This document shows positions 26,001 to 35,012 of a DNA stretch of 64,000 nucleotides, piece by piece. The DNA comes from SKPS01 sp964469215 (GTDB lineage Bacteria > Bacteroidota > Bacteroidia > Bacteroidales > SKPS01), in NCBI GenBank assembly GCA_964469215.1, contig CAYXYB010000001.1:620001-684000 (forward strand), in the 5' to 3' direction. The notes below the pieces were generated by a model that made no database searches, was not told the DNA's origin, and saw only the letters and a program-made list of their open reading frames with translations. The position numbers and the translations under genes are program-made. Positions within the stretch are counted from its first letter, which is position 1. Every line of letters starts with the position of its first letter.

Positions 26001-28506
26001 AGCTACCACCCCGGCCATCGAATATCACACTCTCATTGAACCATTGGCCGGCAGAGACAATAATATGGCCGGTATCTGGTGCTTCGAACCATGCTTTTCC
26101 CTGAAAAATATTTACCATGGTGGTGTCAAAAATAACTGACCCCCAGAACCATATCGCACTGTAACCCATACCATCAAGTATTGCTCCCTGAAGAGTGTCC
26201 TTCCATGTCATAGTATGACATGTTGCATTGGTAAGATCAATGTTAACGGTATCTGCAACGGAAACAAAGGAGTTTTTATCAAAAAATACGCTGTCAAGCG
26301 GTGAAGGAACACATGCCCCCCCAGGGCCTCCGCTGGTGTATGACCAGTGATTAACATCCGACCAGTTTCCCGTACCCCCAACCCAGTAAAGGTTTTTTGG
26401 CAGTGGTGATGTGAAATTCCATCCTGAATTGTTACCTAGATCAACAGAGTTGGAAGCATTGAAGGTGGCACCTCCGGAGGCGTGTATATTCCACATTATC
26501 AAATAATCACAATTGATAGTCCCTGTTACTTTGTGAAAAAAGGATATTGTGTCTTTATGGTCTGAATGTATAAGGATATATCCGTCACACCCTCCTATTG
26601 CATTAAGGTTTGTAACAATGGTCTGGGTGTTGAGATATGCAAGTGAATAATCCTTCCCCTTGGTAAAGTTAAGAGTTCCGTATGTGTTGTTGCCCCTTAT
26701 GAACCCGTTACTGTTAAAGGTTAGAGAGTAGAAGTAGTTGATGTCGGTGTTGAGTTGTGCCAGGCCCTGACTGTTGCTGAAAATGACGTTATAGAAGTTG
26801 AAATTAAAGGTACTTGTATTATACATCCCGGCATTTGGGGCAGAAATATCAATGGTTGAGGTTCCGGCGTTAAGGGTATAATTATTCCCTCCAAGGGTCC
26901 ATGCCTGAATATTGGGAGATTGAACGATAAACAGTGAGGATCCCAGAGTAAGTGTTCTGTTAAGACCTGAATATGAATGGTAAACATAAACAGTGACATT
27001 TTTGTTGTTGGTATTCCAGATCCCTTTTACATGTTCTACCCCATGACCGTTTACGTAGAAATCATCCTGCAAGGTCCAGCTTCCGTCACCGTCGAAAAAT
27101 ACCGGTCCGGTGAGCTTTACACTGTCGGAGGTGATGGTTTCACCGGTTTGATCAGACACAAAGAAAGTTTGTGAACTTATACCGTCCCAGATGAGGTTGT
27201 TATGAAGCCAGACTGAACCATAGATATAGAGATCCTTGTATTTGGCAAGCCGGATAGCTGCCGCGATATTTGTCCAAGTCATGTTATGACATTCAGCATC
27301 GACGTCGTCAATCACAACTGAATCGCCTGTAATAAAAGAGTTTGCGTCGAACCACACATTGTCTATTGATCGCGGGATACACGCTCCGCCAGGACCACCG
27401 GAAGTGTATGACCAGTGAGCGGTATCATTCCAATCTCCTGAACTGCCTACCCAGTAAAGGTTATATGGTGTAAGGGGGGCAAATGTTATACCGGTATTGT
27501 TTCCATTATCGTTGGATTCGTATGCTGTAAAATTGGCTCCACCTGAGGCATTTACATCCCTTATCTTGCAATATTCAACCATGAACTGTGCTGTTGCAGG
27601 CATGCTAAAATGCCATATTCCCCTGATGTCAATAACCTGAACACAAGTGCCGACTGCTTCAAACCTTTTTGAAAGAACCGAGTTTCCGCTGATAACATAT
27701 GATTTGCCTTTTGAAAGTCTTAAAGTATCATAGTTGTTGTTGCCGGTAGCTGTTCCGTCGCCGAGAAACCATACTGTATGATATATTGCAGGGCCAGTGC
27801 CTGTAGAGGAGAAATAACCGTTGTTTTTGAAAAGAATCAGTGACTGCCCGGCATTGAAAGTCAGGTTCTGAAGGTTTAAGCTCCAATAATAGCCAACCCT
27901 GATAGCTGAAGTGCCGAGTGAAAGAGATCTGAAGTTATTGGATGTGGATGAAAAACCGTTACATTCAACAGTTTTATTATTTGTATTCAATGTGCCGTAG
28001 CTGAGGATAATATCCCTTTGACATTCCAGGTTGTCAAGAAGTGTCCAGCTACCTCCGATACCCTGAAAATAAATATGGTTTGAAATCACGATGCTGTCTG
28101 TAGTGATGGTGTGACCAGATGTGGTGGCTTCAAAGTAAAAGCTTCCACCAAAGCTCCAGTCTGCGAGCCTCGACAACTTGAGTGAGCCGTAGATCTTCAG
28201 CTGGTTGCCCCCCTGAAATGTCGGATTATGGTTAACATTAAGTATCGAAAAGTTCCTGGCAGTGGCAATACCGGGGTCTATGTTAACAGTTTGTCCTGAA
28301 GCACTGAATGAATTTGCATCAAATATCACATTATCGTCTGGCGATGGAACAACGATATGCTTGGTGGTACCTCCAGAGGTTGTTGCCCAGCGGTTAATGT
28401 CCGACCAGTTGCCCGATCCACCTACCCAGTAATAGTTAATTGCGTTCAGATTATTGAATGTCAACAACAGAATAAAAACTATTAGGCACCGGGATAACTT
28501 ATTCAT
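23092..28506 (-). CDS. Giant secreted modular surface protein with four repeated modules and T9SS type B sorting domain
   Basis: A 1,804-residue exported protein. The ATG at 28506 gives a clean signal peptide (CLIVFILLLTFNNLNA); an ATG five codons upstream is less likely. Four long modules begin at about residues 24, 352, 704 and 1065 with YWVGGSGNWSD-like motifs and then HWSYTSGGPGGAC and DNVFFDANSF motifs. Each contains a beta-helix-like series of SLTFNAG and SGTWNTN phrases. Residues about 1,420-1,700 hold Ig/PKD- and SprB-repeat-like segments. The end is a gliding motility-associated (type B) T9SS domain with FPNVFTPNGDSYN. It is probably attached to or released from the cell surface. The ligand is unknown. 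Confidence 0.85.
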   Translation of the reverse strand: MNKLSRCLIVFILLLTFNNLNAINYYWVGGSGNWSDINRWATTSGGTTKHIVVPSPDDNVIFDANSFSASGQTVNIDPGIATARNFSILNVNHNPTFQGGNQLKIYGSLKLSRLADWSFGGSFYFEATTSGHTITTDSIVISNHIYFQGIGGSWTLLDNLECQRDIILSYGTLNTNNKTVECNGFSSTSNNFRSLSLGTSAIRVGYYWSLNLQNLTFNAGQSLILFKNNGYFSSTGTGPAIYHTVWFLGDGTATGNNNYDTLRLSKGKSYVISGNSVLSKRFEAVGTCVQVIDIRGIWHFSMPATAQFMVEYCKIRDVNASGGANFTAYESNDNGNNTGITFAPLTPYNLYWVGSSGDWNDTAHWSYTSGGPGGACIPRSIDNVWFDANSFITGDSVVIDDVDAECHNMTWTNIAAAIRLAKYKDLYIYGSVWLHNNLIWDGISSQTFFVSDQTGETITSDSVKLTGPVFFDGDGSWTLQDDFYVNGHGVEHVKGIWNTNNKNVTVYVYHSYSGLNRTLTLGSSLFIVQSPNIQAWTLGGNNYTLNAGTSTIDISAPNAGMYNTSTFNFNFYNVIFSNSQGLAQLNTDINYFYSLTFNSNGFIRGNNTYGTLNFTKGKDYSLAYLNTQTIVTNLNAIGGCDGYILIHSDHKDTISFFHKVTGTINCDYLIMWNIHASGGATFNASNSVDLGNNSGWNFTSPLPKNLYWVGGTGNWSDVNHWSYTSGGPGGACVPSPLDSVFFDKNSFVSVADTVNIDLTNATCHTMTWKDTLQGAILDGMGYSAIWFWGSVIFDTTMVNIFQGKAWFEAPDTGHIIVSAGQWFNESVIFDGRGGSWTIVDSLYVRQGIELRHGALFAAEKIIQASTFKSVKISSRTLDITNTLIRITGSEHAWEIVHDSLTFMTAGSEIIFTSPGFVDFYNYSNIPGIFNYHNVSFLHYHSYAALLSIGANVVINVAYFGGNGTFNSSFVYDSIIMTGGHTYRFNGNTTQTFNHIFATGTCYQPIVFTNADPLNPGYYLHSLSPSAQVSYVTMKDCHGVLPATYNAINSFDDGGNVNWIITPVAPVDLYWVNGTGNWWDPMHWSYSSGGPGGACIPTWRDNVFFDQNSFVTSSDSVFVDSLFAECHDMQWLNITSNPTFILPAIIPLEIHGSLRLVPAINGQFIGRMRFLSTHAGNYIYCGSQSFHDSVVFLGNSGAWTLYDSLVAMQTINLISGSLNTNGQTVTAARFISMTNDSRQLSLGSSLFKVNSIWRLNGQNLVFNAGQSHITLAASNAQMINENGQGFVYHNVSFLGTVLTLTCTLRCNTVPVHINRLLMNTNGRLFGEHIFDSLLFMPGNLYQLEKGKIQTVLSYWLLRGNNCFPLTLQSTEFGQQATVVKTSGSVVGDFLHIRDIEATGGATFYAGDNSSNVANNTGWTFNNSPGYIFGLGPDIEFTIGTSITLTTVNFNAGPGTTFLWSTGATTPSIIVSQPDTYSVTVTYAGNCIVVDTIIIFCNVKPNYDIGHCICFGDSNGWINMTIQDTVGVYSAIWSHGANQLNVSGLSAGQYIVTIIGSTGCKGQDTLWIHQPPKLIVPLDDTSFCEDDTGVLLDASSAFVKFWWNGQPGGQTLFVNKEDTIVVIVEDADGCQSDPDTIVVTIDTIPFIWLGDDADICLGDELLLTPGYGFDSYLWQDGSSKPEFVATQGGTYHVKIKLRTCINHDTILLFDCPPLLIFPNVFTPNGDSYNEHFFPVHQNIINYRLVVYNRWGAVVFESDDPDKKWDGTTKSLPCPEGTYFYSVDYAGFGQKAMRGSQVHRGVLTILR

Positions 28507-28561
28507 ATGTAAAGTCAACATTTACTATAGCATCTAACTATTTCAGAACATAACAAATCAA

Positions 28562-28574
28562 CCCCCCCCCCCCC
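28562..28574 (+). repeat. 13-base C homopolymer upstream of the giant surface protein gene
   Basis: A run of 13 C (13 G on the coding strand) ends 55 bases upstream of the ATG at 28506. Its position, near where a promoter would lie, makes slippage-based phase variation possible. It is by far the longest G/C run in the window. Confidence 0.8.
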
Positions 28575-28684
28575 GACAGAATACTCCCCGGCTTTAAAAC
28601 GTTAATGTTTTGTATTATCAGCACTTTCCGATAATTTTATAAGACTGCATTAAGTTGATAAAGTTTAATCAGTTCAATATTTTT

Positions 28685-31183
28685 TTATTCGGTTAGGAAG
28701 ATCCTTTTCACCCTTGCTGGTATTGAGGTGAGAATCTCATAGGGAATGGTGCCAAGTTTCGCGGACATATTTGTAACAGGTGTGTCATCATTAAAAACTA
28801 TCACTTCGTCACCTTCAGACACATCTCCGATTTTAGTAACATCAAGCATTATCATATCCATGCATACATCACCAATAACCTTTGCCTGCTTTCCATTTAC
28901 CGATACTGAGAAATTGCCGTTTCCGAGTTTTCTGTTGAAGCCGTCTGCATATCCGATGCCCACAGTGGCAACCAAGGTATCCTTTTGTGCAGTGAATGAC
29001 CGGTTATAACCTACTGTATCACCCTTTTTTATCAATCTGATCTGTGTGATAACAGCTTTCAACCTTCCTGCATATTTCAGAGATTTTTGCGAGTCGGGGC
29101 AGGAGACAAATCCGTAAAGTCCGATTCCAGGCCTGACCATATCATAAATGGCTTCGGGAAAGTTGATTATTCCATCTGAATTAAGGATATGGAACATCGG
29201 TGGCTGAATGTATCTCAGCTTTTTCAGGAATGAGTTCCTTACTTTGTTGAATGTTTCGATTTGTTGTATTGCAAATGAGCCCGGAGAAGCATCAGTAGCG
29301 GTTGCCAGATGAGAGAAAACAGATTTGACAACAACACTGTCAGTTTCATTTAGGAGAGAAATCAAATCATCTGTATCACCCGATTCAAACCCAAGCCTGT
29401 TCATGCCTGTGTTTACTTCAATATGAACAGGATAGGGATCGCTCATTGCAGGGTAGTTATATTTCAGTGTTTTGATGAAGGCATTCAATACGCTGAAGCT
29501 GAATAATTCCGGTTCGAGGTGGTGGCGGATAAGGATATCAAAGGATCCCTTTTCGGGTGACATCACCATAACAGGTATTGTTATACCTGCATTTCGGAGT
29601 TCCACACCCTCATCGGGATATGCAACAGCAAGGTAGTCTACCTGCTGGTACTGCAGCAGGCTTGCGATCTCGAAACTGCCGCTACCGTATGCAAAAGCTT
29701 TGACCATAGCCATTATTTTCGTCTCCGGTGGCAGGAGAGACCTGAAATATTTGAGATTATGGACAACAGCACCAAGGTTTATTTCCAGAACCGTTCCGTG
29801 GCTTTGTCTTTGCAACACGTCTCGGATCTTCTCGAACTCAAAACTTCTTGCCCCTTTCAGAAGAATCACTTCATCCCGGAAACCCGAGAAGGGGTGATAC
29901 CTGAGGAATTGCTCAGTGCTGTCATAAAACCATGAGTCACCTTCGATGGTTCCTTTCATGGATGACAGCATCCGGCCTATTGCGATGAATTTATCGGGCC
30001 TGTACCTGTTGAGGAGTTCCATAAGATGTTTTGTGAGTTCAGGCATACTGAGGCCTGATTGAAAAATATCTGACAAAATAAGGCATTTTCTTTGCCTTGC
30101 ATTATTCAGGCTGAGGTGCTCAAGGGCTATTCTAAGTGCGAGGAGATCGTTGTTGTAGCTGTCGTTTATAATGATGCAGTTTCCAATCCCTTCTATCTGC
30201 TCCATTCTCATGGCAACAGGTTCCAGACTTGATAGCCTGCCGGCTGCGGCAGGCAGTTCATAACCCAGCAGCAGCATTGTGCCAAGACATAACAGGGTGT
30301 TGGATACTGAAAAGAAGTCGTTCTGAGATAACCGGATTGTATGGGACTTGTCTTTATAGATCACCTCAAGGCTGTTTCCGGTCAGTGTAGTATATTTTTT
30401 AGCAACTCTGATGTCTGCACCGGGGCAGTGGCCAACAGTGAAAAGCCTGACCCTGTTCGATTCAGCAAAGGATGTTATTAACTCAAACAGATCCGGGTCT
30501 TCACAAAAGCATACCAGGCCGGAACAATTTTTGAAAAGTTTCAGCTTCTCTTCAGCTTTTTCTTCTCTGCTTTGAAAATTCTCATCGTGAGCAGCTCCAA
30601 TGCCGGTAAAAACCCCTAAGGTAGGTTTTGTCAAATTCCCGAGAGCTTTCATCTCTCCGGGTTTTGAGATGCCTGCTTCGAATAGTGCGAGGTTGTGTGA
30701 GCTGTTGAGTTGCAGAACCGACAGGGGAACACCGATCTGGGAATTATAACTCAGAGGGCTGCGGCAGATGGAATATTCTGGAGACAGAAGTTGTGCCAGC
30801 CATTCCTTAACGATGGTTTTGCCGTTACTGCCGGTAATGGCTACCACAGGTAAATTGAAAAGTATCCGGTGTGCAGCTGCGAAACTCTGAAGCGCCTTCA
30901 TGGTGTTGTCTGCTCTGATAAATAATACAGATTTATTCTTCAGAAGCTCTTCGGAAATTCTTTCAGCAACAATACATTTTACTCCTTTGCCGATGATTTC
31001 AGGGATATACTTATGTCCATCCCGTTTTTCTCCCTTCAATGCAAAGAAAATACTTTTTTCAGGAATGATGTATGAACGGCTGTCAATAATAACTGCCTTA
31101 ACTGTGGTGTCAGCACCTGATGTATTCACCAGTTCTCCGCCGCACATTTCTGCGACTTCTTTTATGGTATAGCTGAATGCCAT
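28685..31183 (-). CDS. Bifunctional MurF ligase / alanine racemase
   Basis: An 832-residue fusion. The N-terminal half (about residues 1-455) is MurF, which adds D-Ala-D-Ala to UDP-MurNAc-tripeptide; it shows the P-loop AITGSNGKTIVKEW and INDSYNNDLLALR. The C-terminal half is a PLP alanine racemase with the lysine motif AMVKAFAYGSGSFEIA (Lys near 495), NTGMNRLGFE, RPGIGLYG and GYADGFNRKLG. Such fusions are regular in Bacteroidota. The ATG at 31183 is used; the TTG at 31189 overlaps pdxA and is less likely. Two bases separate it from pdxA, so the pair is translated together. It acts in cytoplasmic peptidoglycan precursor synthesis. Confidence 0.95.
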   Translation of the reverse strand: MAFSYTIKEVAEMCGGELVNTSGADTTVKAVIIDSRSYIIPEKSIFFALKGEKRDGHKYIPEIIGKGVKCIVAERISEELLKNKSVLFIRADNTMKALQSFAAAHRILFNLPVVAITGSNGKTIVKEWLAQLLSPEYSICRSPLSYNSQIGVPLSVLQLNSSHNLALFEAGISKPGEMKALGNLTKPTLGVFTGIGAAHDENFQSREEKAEEKLKLFKNCSGLVCFCEDPDLFELITSFAESNRVRLFTVGHCPGADIRVAKKYTTLTGNSLEVIYKDKSHTIRLSQNDFFSVSNTLLCLGTMLLLGYELPAAAGRLSSLEPVAMRMEQIEGIGNCIIINDSYNNDLLALRIALEHLSLNNARQRKCLILSDIFQSGLSMPELTKHLMELLNRYRPDKFIAIGRMLSSMKGTIEGDSWFYDSTEQFLRYHPFSGFRDEVILLKGARSFEFEKIRDVLQRQSHGTVLEINLGAVVHNLKYFRSLLPPETKIMAMVKAFAYGSGSFEIASLLQYQQVDYLAVAYPDEGVELRNAGITIPVMVMSPEKGSFDILIRHHLEPELFSFSVLNAFIKTLKYNYPAMSDPYPVHIEVNTGMNRLGFESGDTDDLISLLNETDSVVVKSVFSHLATATDASPGSFAIQQIETFNKVRNSFLKKLRYIQPPMFHILNSDGIINFPEAIYDMVRPGIGLYGFVSCPDSQKSLKYAGRLKAVITQIRLIKKGDTVGYNRSFTAQKDTLVATVGIGYADGFNRKLGNGNFSVSVNGKQAKVIGDVCMDMIMLDVTKIGDVSEGDEVIVFNDDTPVTNMSAKLGTIPYEILTSIPARVKRIFLTE

Positions 31184-31185
31184 TG

Positions 31186-32319
31186 TCAAAGCACGGGTTC
31201 GTCTGGAATTTCAGGCAGATCTTCATCAACAACATAATCTCCATTATCGCTGGTAAGGCCATATTTAAGCGGGTCGCTGTTTAATTCGGAATGGAGCTTT
31301 CTGTTTTTATATATATCTACAGCAAGATAAAGAGCCTCCCTGAACGATTCTTCAGATGCCATATCTTTTCCGGCGATGTCGTATGCCGTACCGTGAGCTG
31401 GTGAGGTGCGGACAAACGGCAAACCCGCCGTGAAGTTGACACCCCCTTCAAAGGCCAGGGTTTTAAAAGGAATGAGGCCCTGATCGTGATACATTGCAAG
31501 AACTGCATCGTATTTGTCGTAGTTCGCACTTCCAAAGAAACCATCAGCAGGGAATGGGCCAAATGCAAGGATGTTTTCACGCTGAGCCTGCTGAAGAGCA
31601 GGATTGATCAGATCATCCTCCTCCTTTCCCATAAGCCCTCCGTCACCTGCGTGAGGATTAACACTCATAACCGCAATCTTGGGTCTTCGTATTGCAAAGT
31701 CAACAATTAACGACTGGTTAAGGATGCGAAGCTTGTCAAGGATAAGATCAACCGAGAGAGACTGTGTTACCCCTCCAAGGGGAATGTGGCCTGTTACGGT
31801 TCCAATCCTGAACTGGTTGCACACCATCAGCATAAGGTATTTATCAACACCGAATGCGTTGGCCAGATATTCTGTATGACCAGGAAATCTGAATCCGGGC
31901 GACTGAATATTTTTTTTGTTGATAGGTCCGGTAACCAGCACATCGATGCGTTGCTCCCTGAGATCGGGTATTGCTTTGGAAAGGGCAGCAAGTGCGAATT
32001 CACCTGCCTGAGTGGTCGATTTTCCCAGATCAATCCTGGCTTCATCATTTGAAATATTTATGATATTTGGTTTGCGATGATGAAGCTGATCGGTCCTCTT
32101 TACAACATTTATCAGGAAGTCAGGTACATTGATGGTTTTCTTATGGTAGGAGGCGATCTTTGAAGAGCCATATACCAAAGGGGTGCATATATCACATATC
32201 CTGCTGTCAGCAAGTGTTTTCAGGATTACTTCATAACCGATGCCATTGAAATCACCATGGGTAATGCCTACCCTTATGATGTTTTCGGTGACTGTTTCTG
32301 GAATTGTATGGTTGTCCAT
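31186..32319 (-). CDS. pdxA: 4-hydroxythreonine-4-phosphate dehydrogenase
   Basis: A 377-residue PdxA, the NAD-dependent enzyme of the DXP-dependent pyridoxal phosphate pathway, slightly longer than the E. coli protein (329). Motifs are THGDFNGIGYEVILK at the start, FPGHTEYLA, MSVNPHAGDGGLMGKEE (metal-binding His), AMYHDQGLIPFK and RTSPAHGTAYDIAGK. It is followed immediately by the murF-alr fusion, whose racemase needs PLP. The tail after about residue 350 (SDNGDYVVDEDLPEIPDEP) is an acidic extension. Confidence 0.93.
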   Translation of the reverse strand: MDNHTIPETVTENIIRVGITHGDFNGIGYEVILKTLADSRICDICTPLVYGSSKIASYHKKTINVPDFLINVVKRTDQLHHRKPNIINISNDEARIDLGKSTTQAGEFALAALSKAIPDLREQRIDVLVTGPINKKNIQSPGFRFPGHTEYLANAFGVDKYLMLMVCNQFRIGTVTGHIPLGGVTQSLSVDLILDKLRILNQSLIVDFAIRRPKIAVMSVNPHAGDGGLMGKEEDDLINPALQQAQRENILAFGPFPADGFFGSANYDKYDAVLAMYHDQGLIPFKTLAFEGGVNFTAGLPFVRTSPAHGTAYDIAGKDMASEESFREALYLAVDIYKNRKLHSELNSDPLKYGLTSDNGDYVVDEDLPEIPDEPVL

Positions 32320-32348
32320 AAGTATCCGGGTTTTGTTTTTAGTGGTTA

Positions 32349-33800
32349 TTAATGCAGTATAATATTTTCAATAAAATCAACGATTAATCTTACGCCCATT
32401 CCAGTAGCCCCTTTGGGCAGGTAATGCTCACGTTTGTCTATCAGGGCAGGACCGGCAATGTCAAGGTGAATAAACGGATAGTCGGTGAAGTGTGCAAGGA
32501 ACTTGGCAGCCGTGATTGCTCCTCCGTTTATGCCACCTGAATTGGAGAGGTCGGCAATGTCGGATTTGATGAGCTCTTCATATTCCTTCCACATTGGAAA
32601 CTCTGCAATCCTTTCATAGGTTCTTTCTCCGGCAAGCTTCAGTTGTAGCATATATCGTTCAGCCCTGTTTTGCATGGCGACAATTCCGTAATGGCCAATG
32701 GCTCGCATAGCAGCTCCGGTGAGAGTGGCTGCATCGATCACTAGCACAGGGTCATACCTTTTGGCATACGATAATGCATCAGCGAGAATAAGTCTGCCTT
32801 CGGCATCGGTGTTGTTAACCTCTACTTTTGTTCCGTCATGTGTCGTGATCACATCTCCCGGAACCATCGGTTTGCCATTTACACGGTTGTCGGTAGAGGG
32901 GAGTAGTGCAACCATATTCACAGGGAGTTTCAGGGAAGCAACAGCCATAATTGCAGCAGCCATAATAGCAGCACCGGCCATATCAGACTTCATCCCGTCC
33001 ATGAATGACCCTGGCTTCAGGTTCATCCCGCCGGTATCGAAGATAAGCCCTTTGCCAACAAGAACAACCGGGTTTTGGTTTATCGGATCAGGCGGTGAAT
33101 ACTCCAGAACGGTAAAAGCAGGAGGGTCAACACTCCCTTTGTTAACTGTAAGGATTCCACCCATCTTCAGCGCTTCAATTTTAGCCTTATTGAATATTTC
33201 AGCTTTGATTCCCACCACCTTGGCTTTTTCAGCAATAAGTGCTGCCAGGGCCTGTGCAGTTAAGGCTGATGCAGGTTCATTTATCAGATCCCTTGCCAGG
33301 CTTGTATAATATGCACAGGTAATGATTTTATCGAGCAGCTTTTTGTCCGGCCTGCTATGGACAATATAAAGATCCTTCAGAGAATGCTCCTTCTTTTTGG
33401 CGGCATCCTCCGAGAAGTATTTCAGGAAACGATATGAAGAAAGGGCAACCCCCTCTGCAAAAGCGACAAGATGCCTGAAAGGGACACCAACTGACATGAC
33501 TGCCGCAGAACTGATCTTTTGTGCAGCAAGCAAATCTGCAAACCTGCTTCCGTGACGACGGCAAGCTTCAGACCTAACGTTACCGGTGTCGTCATGCTTA
33601 ATAATAGCTACAGCAATACACTGCCCGATACGGGGAACCTCGATGAAATTCCGGTCAGGATCTTGTTCACGGCATTCAGCAATAAAAGCTTTCTCTTTCC
33701 GGGTCAGCAAAGGTGTGGCCAGGGGCCTCTTATCATCGGCAAGTATTGCATAACTACCGCTCCCGTCCAACTTTTCTGCAATATGGATGTTTATCTTCAT
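32349..33800 (-). CDS. M17 family leucyl aminopeptidase
   Basis: A 483-residue cytosolic metallopeptidase that removes N-terminal residues. The catalytic half has VGKGLIFDTGGMNLKP with the metal-binding Lys and Asp, MKSDMAGAAIMAAA, and NNTDAEGRLILADALSYA with the second metal Asp and Glu, the PepA signature. The N-terminal half (about 1-160) is the divergent macro-like domain. The ATG at 33800 is preferred to a GTG three codons upstream. It is divergent from mqnC and separated from pdxA by 29 bases, so it could be the first gene of a pepA-pdxA-murF/alr operon. Confidence 0.92.
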   Translation of the reverse strand: MKINIHIAEKLDGSGSYAILADDKRPLATPLLTRKEKAFIAECREQDPDRNFIEVPRIGQCIAVAIIKHDDTGNVRSEACRRHGSRFADLLAAQKISSAAVMSVGVPFRHLVAFAEGVALSSYRFLKYFSEDAAKKKEHSLKDLYIVHSRPDKKLLDKIITCAYYTSLARDLINEPASALTAQALAALIAEKAKVVGIKAEIFNKAKIEALKMGGILTVNKGSVDPPAFTVLEYSPPDPINQNPVVLVGKGLIFDTGGMNLKPGSFMDGMKSDMAGAAIMAAAIMAVASLKLPVNMVALLPSTDNRVNGKPMVPGDVITTHDGTKVEVNNTDAEGRLILADALSYAKRYDPVLVIDAATLTGAAMRAIGHYGIVAMQNRAERYMLQLKLAGERTYERIAEFPMWKEYEELIKSDIADLSNSGGINGGAITAAKFLAHFTDYPFIHLDIAGPALIDKREHYLPKGATGMGVRLIVDFIENIILH

Positions 33801-33809
33801 TGATCTCAC

Positions 33810-33817
33810 TATTTTTG
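33810..33817 (+). promoter_or_regulatory. -7 box (TATTTTTG) for mqnC
   Basis: An exact TAnnTTTG match 73 bases before the mqnC ATG, on the plus strand. It lies 14 bases from a minus-strand box, so the two promoters of the divergent pair are packed together. Confidence 0.45.
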
Positions 33818-33831
33818 TACAGTTTAATCAG

Positions 33832-33839
33832 CAAAAATA
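33832..33839 (-). promoter_or_regulatory. -7 box (TATTTTTG) for the leucyl aminopeptidase gene
   Basis: On the minus strand TATTTTTG lies 31 bases before the ATG at 33800. The partner -33 element is weak (TTTA, at a shorter spacing). Confidence 0.5.
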
Positions 33840-33890
33840 GGAAAACTTACCTTACTAAAGGGTTATTGCCTGAACAGGAAAATATATAAA

Positions 33891-34988
33891 ATGGAAAGAT
33901 CTGCGGGAGATATTATAGACAGGGCGCTGGGGGGGTATAGCCTCGATGCCGGTGATGGGATGTGGCTGCTGACTGAAGCACCTCTGAACATGCTCATGGC
34001 TGCTGCCCACGCCTTGCGGATGAAGTTACACCCTGGAAATGAGGTTACATGGATCATAGACCGGAATGTAAACATCAGCAATGTCTGCCATGCCGGTTGC
34101 CTTTTCTGTAATTTCTCATGTTCAGAGAGTTCCGGAAGGGCATTCATTACCACAATGGATGATTACCATTTGAAGATTGAGGAGCTTTTCAGGATAGGGG
34201 GACGCCAGTTGCTTCTTCAGGGCGGCCTTCATCCGAAGCTGGGGCTTGATTTTTATAAGGATCTTTTCAAAAAATTAAAAAGTGATTTTCCTGAGCTGGA
34301 GCTACATGCCCTTGGACCTCCGGAGGTTGTCCATCTTGCAAAGAAAGAGGGCATTTCATCAGGAGAGACACTCGATGAACTAATCTCTTCGGGGCTGGAC
34401 TCACTGCCAGGAGCAGGAGCAGAAATACTCAGCGACCGTGTAAGAAAACAGTTGTCTCCGGGTAAATGCTCTGTGGCAGAATGGCTTGAGGTGATGCACG
34501 AAGCTCATAAACGACTTCTTCCAACCTCGGCAACAATGATGTTCGGACACATCGAAACCAATGAGGAGAGAATAGAGCACCTGATACTCCTAAGGGATCT
34601 GCAGTCACAAAAACCGGTCGGCTCCGAAGGCTTTTTCTCATTCATACCCTGGCCATTCCAGAAAAAGGACACAGTACTCAATACGAAACACATGATTCAC
34701 AACACTGTTTCTCCTTTTGAATATATAAAGTTCTTTGCTGTTGCCCGCCTTATCCTGAACAACATATCAAACTTACAGCCCTCATGGCTCACCATTGGTG
34801 TGCCTTACGCCCAGATATGCCTGCATGGCGGAGGTAATGACTTCGGATCCATTATGATTGAGGAGAATGTGGTTTCATCGGCAGGAGCTGAGCACCACAT
34901 GGATGAAGCCGGCATTAAAAGTGCAATCCGGGAGGCAGGGTTTGTACCGGTGAAACGCAACCAGCGTTTTGAATATGTGAATTACTGA
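33891..34988 (+). CDS. mqnC: Cyclic dehypoxanthinyl futalosine synthase (radical SAM)
   Basis: A 365-residue radical SAM enzyme of the futalosine menaquinone pathway. The cluster cysteines are Cys66, Cys70 and Cys73 in CHAGCLFC. LLLQGGLHPKLGLDFY, LPGAGAEILSDRVRKQ, SATMMFGHIET and IPWPFQKKDT are typical of MqnC rather than MqnE. The C-terminal FGSIMIEENVVSSAGAEH is the strongest MqnC signature. MqnC cyclises dehypoxanthine futalosine to the cyclic intermediate. The other mqn genes are not in the window. The pathway fits a menaquinone-dependent, probably anaerobic bacterium. Confidence 0.93.
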   Translation: MERSAGDIIDRALGGYSLDAGDGMWLLTEAPLNMLMAAAHALRMKLHPGNEVTWIIDRNVNISNVCHAGCLFCNFSCSESSGRAFITTMDDYHLKIEELFRIGGRQLLLQGGLHPKLGLDFYKDLFKKLKSDFPELELHALGPPEVVHLAKKEGISSGETLDELISSGLDSLPGAGAEILSDRVRKQLSPGKCSVAEWLEVMHEAHKRLLPTSATMMFGHIETNEERIEHLILLRDLQSQKPVGSEGFFSFIPWPFQKKDTVLNTKHMIHNTVSPFEYIKFFAVARLILNNISNLQPSWLTIGVPYAQICLHGGGNDFGSIMIEENVVSSAGAEHHMDEAGIKSAIREAGFVPVKRNQRFEYVNY

Positions 34989-35012
34989 TACAGGTTTTGC
35001 AAACTTATACTT

